From: Pseudomonas sp. GM48
GTDB lineage: Bacteria; Pseudomonadota; Gammaproteobacteria; Pseudomonadales; Pseudomonadaceae
Direction: 5' to 3'
Assembly (NCBI RefSeq): GCF_000282335.1
Contig: NZ_AKJM01000047.1
Coordinates: 1 to 61,540 of the forward strand
Length of the DNA stretch: 61,540 bases
Of this stretch, positions 56,373-61,540 are shown in pieces. Position 1 is the stretch's first letter. The number at the start of each line of letters is the position of its first letter. Position numbers and translations under genes: made by a program. The notes under the pieces are model-generated. The model searched no databases. It was not told where the DNA came from and was given only the letters and a program-made list of their open reading frames with translations.

Positions 56373-56411
56373 ATCTACGGGTACTGCGGTCCTACGGGTA
56401 CAACAGCTGAA

Positions 56412-57116
56412 TCACACGCCGCTCGAGAGCAACATGTTACGGATGTGACCGATGGCCTTAGTCGGGTTCAGGCCTTTCGGACAAACGTTGACGCAGTTCA
56501 TGATCCCGCGGCAGCGGAATACGCTGAACGGGTCATCCAGCGAAGCCAGACGCTCGGACGTCTTGGTGTCACGGCTGTCTGCCAGGAAGCGGTAGGCTTG
56601 CAGCAGAGCAGCCGGGCCCAGGAACTTGTCCGGGTTCCACCAGAAGGACGGGCAGGAAGTCGAGCAGCAAGCGCACAGGATGCACTCGTACAGACCGTCG
56701 AGCTTTTCACGTTCTTCAGGGGACTGCAGACGCTCGATGGCCGGAGCCGGCGTGTCGTTCTGCAGGTATGGCTTAACCTTTTCGTATTGCTTGTAGAAGA
56801 TGCTCATATCGACGACCAGGTCACGGATAACCGGCAAACCTGGCAGAGGACGAACGATCAACTTGTTACCTTTTACGACAGCAGACAGCGGCGTGATGCA
56901 CGCCAGGCCGTTTTTGCCGTTGATGTTCATGCCGTCGGAACCGCAAACACCTTCACGGCAAGAGCGACGATAGGAGAAACCTTCGTCCTGCTCTTTGATC
57001 AGGGCCAGCACGTCCAGCACCATCAGGTCTTTACCACCGGTATCGACCTGGAATTCCTGCATGAACGGCGCAGCGTCCTGATCAGGGTTGTAACGATAAA
57101 CACTGACTTGCAACAT
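56412..57116 (-). CDS. sdhB: Succinate dehydrogenase iron-sulfur subunit
   Basis: A 234-residue subunit. 2Fe-2S ligands in SCREGVCGSDGM and GLAC, 4Fe-4S in CILCACCSTSCP, 3Fe-4S in CRGIMNCVNVCPKGLNP. The ATG at 57116 has AAGGG 8 bases upstream and is preferred over the GTG at 57125. 11 bases after sdhA. Confidence 0.97.
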   Translation of the reverse strand: MLQVSVYRYNPDQDAAPFMQEFQVDTGGKDLMVLDVLALIKEQDEGFSYRRSCREGVCGSDGMNINGKNGLACITPLSAVVKGNKLIVRPLPGLPVIRDLVVDMSIFYKQYEKVKPYLQNDTPAPAIERLQSPEEREKLDGLYECILCACCSTSCPSFWWNPDKFLGPAALLQAYRFLADSRDTKTSERLASLDDPFSVFRCRGIMNCVNVCPKGLNPTKAIGHIRNMLLSSGV

Positions 57117-57127
57117 GGCGGTCACCC

Positions 57128-58900
57128 TTAATAAGTCCGGACTTTAGGTTCGAAAGTCGGAACAGTCTTCGGCGAGAAGTTCACGGCACGCTTGGTGACG
57201 CGCTTGTCACCCGGGAAGTACAGGGTGTGGCACAGCCAGTTTTCGTCGTCACGATCTTCGAAGTCTTCACGGGCGTGAGCGCCGCGGGACTCTTTACGCA
57301 CTTCGGCAGCGATGGCGGTAGCTTCAGCCACTTCCAGCAGGTTTTGCAGTTCCAGCGCTTCGATACGGGCAGTGTTGAACGCCTGCGACTTATCGTTGAT
57401 CTTCACGTTGGCGATGCGCTTGCGCAGGTCGGCCAGTTGGGCAATACCTTTCTGCATGTATTCGCCGGTACGGAATACACCGAAGTAGTTCTGCATGCAG
57501 CTTTGCAGCTCGCGACGCAGGGTAGCCACGTCCTCACCTTCGGTACGCTCGTTCAGAGCGGACAGACGGGCCAGGGCCGCATTGATGTCGGCGTCGGTGG
57601 CGTCGTCGTATTCGATACCGTCGGTCAGTGCTTTTTCCAGGTGCAGGCCGGCAGCGCGACCGAATACCACCAGGTCGAGCAGCGAGTTGCCACCCAGACG
57701 GTTGGCACCGTGAACCGATACGCAAGCCACTTCGCCCACGGCGAACAGACCAGGAATGATCTGATCCACGCCATCGGCGTCCTGGGTGATCGCCTGGCCA
57801 TGAATGTTGGTGGCAACGCCGCCCATCATGTAGTGGCAGGTCGGAACAACCGGAACCGGAGCGACAACCGGGTCAACGTGTGCGAAAGTCTTCGACAGTT
57901 CGCAGATGCCTGGCAGACGGCTGTGCAGCACTTCCTCGCCCAGGTGGTCGAGTTTGAGCATTACGTGATCGCCATTCGGACCGCAACCGTTGCCGGCGAT
58001 GATCTCTTTAACCATCGAACGGGCAACAACGTCACGACCTGCAAGGTCTTTCGCGTTCGGAGCATAACGCTCCATGAAACGCTCGCCGTGCTTGTTGATC
58101 AGGTATCCACCTTCACCACGGCAACCTTCTGTAACCAGTACACCGGCGCCGGCGATACCGGTCGGGTGGAACTGCCACATTTCAATGTCTTGTACCGGTA
58201 CGCCGGCACGCAGCGCCATGCCAACGCCGTCACCGGTGTTGATCAGGGCGTTGGTGGTCGAAGCGTAGATACGGCCTGCACCGCCGGTCGCCAATACGGT
58301 GGCTTTCGCACGGATGTAGGTGGTTTCACCGGTTTCGATGCAGATCGCGATCACACCGACGAACTCGCCTTCGCCGTTTTTCACCAGATCGACAGCGTAG
58401 TACTCGTTCAGGAACACGGTACCGGCTTTCAGGTTGCCCTGATAAAGGGTGTGCAGCAGCGCGTGACCGGTACGGTCGGACGCAGCGCAAGTACGCGCAG
58501 CCTGGCCGCCTTTACCGTAATCCTTCGACTGGCCGCCGAATGGACGCTGGTAGATACGACCTTGCTCGGTACGCGAGAACGGCATACCCATGTGGTCCAG
58601 CTCGTAGACAGCAGCCGGGCCTTCCTGACACATGTATTCGATAGCGTCCTGGTCACCGATGTAGTCGGAACCCTTGACGGTATCGTACATGTGCCAGCGC
58701 CAGTCATCGTTCGGGTCGGCGGACGCGATCGCGCAGGTGATGCCGCCTTGAGCGGATACAGTGTGCGAACGGGTCGGGAAAACCTTGGTGATCACGGCAG
58801 TCTTGTGACCGCCCTGTGCCAGTTGCAGCGCTGCGCGCATGCCGGCACCGCCACCACCAATAATGATGGCGTCGAAAGAAATCGTTGGAATGTTAGCCAT
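57128..58900 (-). CDS. sdhA: Succinate dehydrogenase flavoprotein subunit
   Basis: A 590-residue flavoprotein. FAD motif [16 protein letters not shown]; the covalent flavin attaches to His46 in [11 protein letters not shown]. Active-site HPTGIAGAG and [19 protein letters not shown] are present. Oxidises succinate to fumarate with SdhB and the SdhCD anchor. Confidence 0.98.
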   Translation of the reverse strand: MANIPTISFDAIIIGGGGAGMRAALQLAQGGHKTAVITKVFPTRSHTVSAQGGITCAIASADPNDDWRWHMYDTVKGSDYIGDQDAIEYMCQEGPAAVYELDHMGMPFSRTEQGRIYQRPFGGQSKDYGKGGQAARTCAASDRTGHALLHTLYQGNLKAGTVFLNEYYAVDLVKNGEGEFVGVIAICIETGETTYIRAKATVLATGGAGRIYASTTNALINTGDGVGMALRAGVPVQDIEMWQFHPTGIAGAGVLVTEGCRGEGGYLINKHGERFMERYAPNAKDLAGRDVVARSMVKEIIAGNGCGPNGDHVMLKLDHLGEEVLHSRLPGICELSKTFAHVDPVVAPVPVVPTCHYMMGGVATNIHGQAITQDADGVDQIIPGLFAVGEVACVSVHGANRLGGNSLLDLVVFGRAAGLHLEKALTDGIEYDDATDADINAALARLSALNERTEGEDVATLRRELQSCMQNYFGVFRTGEYMQKGIAQLADLRKRIANVKINDKSQAFNTARIEALELQNLLEVAEATAIAAEVRKESRGAHAREDFEDRDDENWLCHTLYFPGDKRVTKRAVNFSPKTVPTFEPKVRTY

Positions 58901-58903
58901 GAA

Positions 58904-59272
58904 TCAGATACCCCAGAGAATCTGCACGCCCCAGACGAAGTAAGCGAACATCGCAACGCCGCATACTGCCTGGAATAGGAAACGTACTGCAGTCGCGGAC
59001 TTGCCCAGCGCCATTGGCGTCAGGTAGTCGGTCGCGATGGTCCACATGCCGACCCAGGCGTGAGCGCCCAGGGCCACAAGGGCCAGCAGACTGAAGATAC
59101 GCATCCCGTTGTGGGCGAACAGGCCATGCCATTGGTCATAACCAATGCCAGGGTTCGCAGCGAGGTATCCAATCAGGAAAATGAAATAAGCCGCGAGAAC
59201 GACCGCAGACACACGTTGCGCCATCCAGTCATAAAGACCGGAACGCGAAAGGTTCGTAACGCTGGTTACCAT
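58904..59272 (-). CDS. sdhD: Succinate dehydrogenase membrane anchor
   Basis: A 122-residue three-helix anchor with HAWVGMWTIATDYL, holding the heme-axial His and quinone-site residues. AGGAG lies 7 bases before the ATG. It overlaps sdhC by 7 bases and ends 3 bases before sdhA. Confidence 0.95.
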   Translation of the reverse strand: MVTSVTNLSRSGLYDWMAQRVSAVVLAAYFIFLIGYLAANPGIGYDQWHGLFAHNGMRIFSLLALVALGAHAWVGMWTIATDYLTPMALGKSATAVRFLFQAVCGVAMFAYFVWGVQILWGI

Positions 59273-59640
59273 ATCCAAACTCCTGCCAGAACGATCAACA
59301 CCACGGAAACGGCGATGATAATTTTCGAGCCCAGGCGGCCGCCTTCCAGCGTCTCACCGATGCCCATATCCATGATCAGATGGCGCACACCGGCTACCAG
59401 GTGATACAGAAGAGCGGACAGGAGGCCCCATGCTACGAACTTGGCCAGTGGACTGGTCAAGGTTGCCTTCACGTCGGCAAAACCTTCCTCGGAACCCAGG
59501 GATTTGCCCAATGCATAAAGCATGAAGCCAAGGCCCAGGAAGAGGATGATGCCGGAAACACGGTGAAGAAACGACGTAACGCCGGTGATGGGGAGTTTGA
59601 TGGTCCTTAGGTCTAGGTTTACAGGTCGTTGGCTTTTCAC
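59266..59640 (-). CDS. sdhC: Succinate dehydrogenase cytochrome b subunit
   Basis: A 124-residue anchor (SQRPVNLDLRTIKLPITGVTSFLHRVSG with the quinone-site Ser and Arg, and LYHLVAGVRHLIMD with the heme His). The in-frame start is GTG at 59640, which has no ribosome site. A GTG at 59654 with AGGGG 9 bases upstream is out of frame across an A8 run. Other pseudomonads, as I recall, start MKKAVNSQRPVN, which would need a different A count. First gene of sdhCDAB. Confidence 0.85.
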   Translation of the reverse strand: MKSQRPVNLDLRTIKLPITGVTSFLHRVSGIILFLGLGFMLYALGKSLGSEEGFADVKATLTSPLAKFVAWGLLSALLYHLVAGVRHLIMDMGIGETLEGGRLGSKIIIAVSVVLIVLAGVWIW

Positions 59641-59774
59641 GGCTTTTTTTTCACACTGAAGAGCCCCTAACAATCAGGGCAAAGTTGTTGGGGAGTGCAC
59701 TGGTCAGGTAACCACCACCCAGGGATGCGACCCCCAATAAAGCAGGCCCAAAAGCCCTTGGCGGTCGGTGGCCG

Positions 59775-59803
59775 AGTATAGACAGTTAGGCTACTAATGA
59801 CAA
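59775..59803 (-). promoter_or_regulatory. sdhC promoter
   Basis: On the minus strand -35 TTGTCA (59803-59798), 17 bases, -10 TATACT (59780-59775). Gives a leader of about 130 bases to sdhC. A strong sigma-70 match. Confidence 0.75.
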
Positions 59804-59917
59804 CGCAATCCCCTAACCCAAACAGCGGATTGCGCAACTGACATAAAAGGCGTAAATGGCAGCCAATTTCGAGAAAAAAGTCCGGTTAAAGCCTTCTGGA
59901 GCAAGACTTTAGGCAAA

Positions 59918-59945
59918 TTGACATTCGAATTTATCTCACTATAGT
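59918..59945 (+). promoter_or_regulatory. gltA promoter
   Basis: TTGACA (59918-59923), 16 bases, TATAGT (59940-59945). A near-consensus sigma-70 promoter. Start near 59952, leader about 52 bases with GGAGG near 59996. Divergent from the sdhC promoter by about 115 bases. Confidence 0.8.
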
Positions 59946-60003
59946 GGTGCGGGCCCTGCGTGGGGGGTCTGTCTGATGATTTCAAGCATAAATAGGAGGC
60001 CAC

Positions 60004-61293
60004 ATGGCTGACAAAAAAGCGCAGTTGATCATCGAGGGCGCAGCCCCCGTCGAGCTGCCCATTTTAACCGGCACCGTTGGTCCCGATGTTATCGATGTTC
60101 GGGGCCTGACGGCCACGGGCCGTTTCACCTTTGACCCAGGCTTCATGTCGACCGCTTCGTGCGAGTCGAAGATCACCTATATCGACGGCGACAACGGCAT
60201 TCTGCTGCACCGCGGCTACCCGATCGAACAGCTGGCTGAAAAGTCGGACTACCTGGAAACCTGCTATCTGCTGCTCAACGGCGAACTGCCGACCGCAGAA
60301 CAGAAGGCCCAGTTCGTCAGCACCGTGAAGAACCACACCATGGTTCACGAGCAGCTGAAGACCTTCTTCAACGGCTTCCGTCGCGACGCCCACCCGATGG
60401 CCGTCATGTGCGGTGTAGTCGGCGCCCTCTCGGCGTTCTACCACGACTCCCTGGACATCAATAACCCGCAGCATCGCGAAATTTCCGCGATCCGCCTGGT
60501 TGCCAAGATGCCGACCCTGGCAGCGATGGTTTACAAGTACTCCATGGGCCAACCCATGATGTACCCGCGCAACGACCTGTCGTACGCGGAAAACTTCCTG
60601 CACATGATGTTCAACACCCCGTGCGAGATCAAACCGATCAGCCCGGTACTCGCCAAGGCCATGGACCGGATCTTCATCCTCCACGCCGACCACGAGCAGA
60701 ACGCCTCGACGTCCACCGTGCGCCTGGCAGGTTCTTCGGGTGCCAACCCGTTTGCCTGTATCGCCGCCGGTATCGCTGCACTGTGGGGCCCAGCCCACGG
60801 CGGTGCAAACGAAGCCGTACTGACCATGCTCGATGAAATCGGCGATGTTTCGAACATCGACAAGTTCATCGCCAAGGCCAAGGACAAGAACGATCCGTTC
60901 AAACTGATGGGCTTCGGTCACCGCGTTTACAAAAACCGCGACCCACGCGCCACCGTCATGAAGCAGACCTGCGACGAAGTGTTGAAGGAACTGGGCATCC
61001 AGAACGATCCGCAACTCGAACTGGCCATGCGCCTGGAAGAGATCGCCCTGACCGACCCGTACTTCATCGAACGCTCGCTGTACCCGAACGTCGACTTCTA
61101 CTCGGGGATCATCCTCAAGGCGATCGGCATTCCAACCAGCATGTTCACCGTGATCTTCGCCCTGGCGCGGACCGTCGGCTGGATCTCCCACTGGAAAGAA
61201 ATGCTCTCCAGCCCGTACAAGATCGGCCGCCCGCGCCAGCTGTACACCGGCTACGAGTCGCGTGACATCACCAAGCTGGAAGACCGCAAGTAA
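60004..61293 (+). CDS. gltA: Citrate synthase
   Basis: A 429-residue enzyme of the NADH-inhibited, hexameric type. [15 protein letters not shown] (catalytic His), a second His in GPAHGGANE, and PNVDFYSG (catalytic Asp) are present. Joins oxaloacetate and acetyl-CoA. AGGAGG is 5 bases upstream. Monocistronic with its own terminator, opposite the sdh/suc operon. Confidence 0.98.
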   Translation: MADKKAQLIIEGAAPVELPILTGTVGPDVIDVRGLTATGRFTFDPGFMSTASCESKITYIDGDNGILLHRGYPIEQLAEKSDYLETCYLLLNGELPTAEQKAQFVSTVKNHTMVHEQLKTFFNGFRRDAHPMAVMCGVVGALSAFYHDSLDINNPQHREISAIRLVAKMPTLAAMVYKYSMGQPMMYPRNDLSYAENFLHMMFNTPCEIKPISPVLAKAMDRIFILHADHEQNASTSTVRLAGSSGANPFACIAAGIAALWGPAHGGANEAVLTMLDEIGDVSNIDKFIAKAKDKNDPFKLMGFGHRVYKNRDPRATVMKQTCDEVLKELGIQNDPQLELAMRLEEIALTDPYFIERSLYPNVDFYSGIILKAIGIPTSMFTVIFALARTVGWISHWKEMLSSPYKIGRPRQLYTGYESRDITKLEDRK

Positions 61294-61329
61294 GATCTGT
61301 CTTGCTGTAGCGTGTTGAGTTGCACCGGG

Positions 61330-61357
61330 AACGGCCTCTTATATAGAGGCCGTTTTT
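61330..61357 (+). terminator. Intrinsic terminator (gltA)
   Basis: ACGGCCTCT-TATAT-AGAGGCCGT (9 bp) followed by TTTTGTTTG. Confidence 0.92.
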
Positions 61358-61377
61358 GTTTGTGTTTGGCGGTTTTT

Positions 61378-61540
61378 TGATCGTGGGCATATCCGTTATT
61401 TAGGTAACGGCGGCTTATGGTTCCGCCCTTACGGCGGGTCACTTTCGAAAAGCGCGAAAGTAACCAAAGCGCTCTGCCCCTGACGTTCGGTGCCTCGCTG
61501 TGGCTCGGCATGCCCTCACTCCGGTCCTGCTCCGTGGGCC
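61378..61540. repeat. Pseudomonas intergenic repeat, truncated by the window edge
   Basis: Sequence from about GTGGGCATATCCGTTATTTA to the end matches, from memory, an abundant dispersed element of fluorescent pseudomonads whose far end reads GGTCCTGCTCCGTGGGCC. It contains CCGTTA..TAACGG and CTTTCG-AAAAGCG-CGAAAG hairpins. It carries no convincing gene, and its right boundary is outside the window. Confidence 0.55.

Noticed and set aside
57227..58978. A 583-codon frame opposite sdhA
   Set aside because: Antisense shadow; composition is Gly/Val/His noise.
61251..61511. An 86-codon minus-strand frame across the gltA end and the repeat
   Set aside because: It overlaps gltA's 3' end and terminator and is composed of repeat sequence; no start signal.

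Overview
The window is a high-GC gammaproteobacterial chromosome segment that reads as Pseudomonas, most likely the P. fluorescens group. The evidence is the gene set (rdgC, hda, purMN, htpG, a sdhCDAB-sucAB-lpdG-sucCD locus divergent from gltA, the aerobic cobalamin genes) and the many inverted pairs of the REP sequence TGTGGGAGCGGGCTTGCTCG. The species call is inference. No phage, IS element, CRISPR array or plasmid gene was seen.

Layout. 1-7.8 kb: 5' end of a tRNA-Val gene leaving the window, rdgC, a BASS-family transporter, a guanidine-II riboswitch with sugE/gdx, a fused MFS-acyltransferase, a TDT-family exporter, and a divergent MFS/TetR pair around a long inverted repeat. 8-17 kb: a large transporter-type hybrid histidine kinase, rmuC, a Sel1-like protein, a roughly 1-kb non-coding stretch with several strong hairpins, two unrecognised small genes and a FadL-type porin. 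17-19.5 kb: a glutathione peroxidase, then MFS transporter plus overlapping 40-residue membrane microprotein under a MarR regulator that appears leaderless. 19.6-28.9 kb: a cobalamin operon (cobO-cobB-bluB-cbiB-cobD-cobQ, REP pair, cobU-cobT-cobC-cobS) behind a cobalamin riboswitch. 29-36.5 kb: sugar dehydrogenase lipoprotein, O-methyltransferase, two NlpC/P60 lipoproteins, hda, an AI-2E-type permease and a DUF2066 protein. 36.9-47.9 kb: purMN, a DUF3108 protein, OsmC, pirin, dienelactone hydrolase, htpG, two hotdog thioesterases, a small lipoprotein, MAPEG and DUF599 membrane proteins, brnQ. 48.3-61.3 kb: sucCD, lpdG, sucBA, sdhBADC on the minus strand and gltA on the plus strand, i.e. most of the lower TCA cycle around one divergent promoter region.

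How it works together. The cob genes convert cobyrinate a,c-diamide (made elsewhere) to coenzyme B12, including lower-ligand synthesis by BluB, under B12 feedback. The sdh/suc/gltA block supplies citrate synthase, 2-oxoglutarate dehydrogenase, succinyl-CoA synthetase and succinate dehydrogenase. Twelve REP pairs punctuate the rest. One has become the 3' coding end of cobB and another splits the cob operon.

Most notable observations: a guanidine-II riboswitch with a visible alternative helix and anti-Shine-Dalgarno pairing; a translationally coupled microprotein; a leaderless MarR gene with its operator on its own promoter; a REP-encoded CobB tail; an A8 tract that puts the start of sdhC out of frame with its best ribosome site; and a structured non-coding region at 13.99-14.50 kb.
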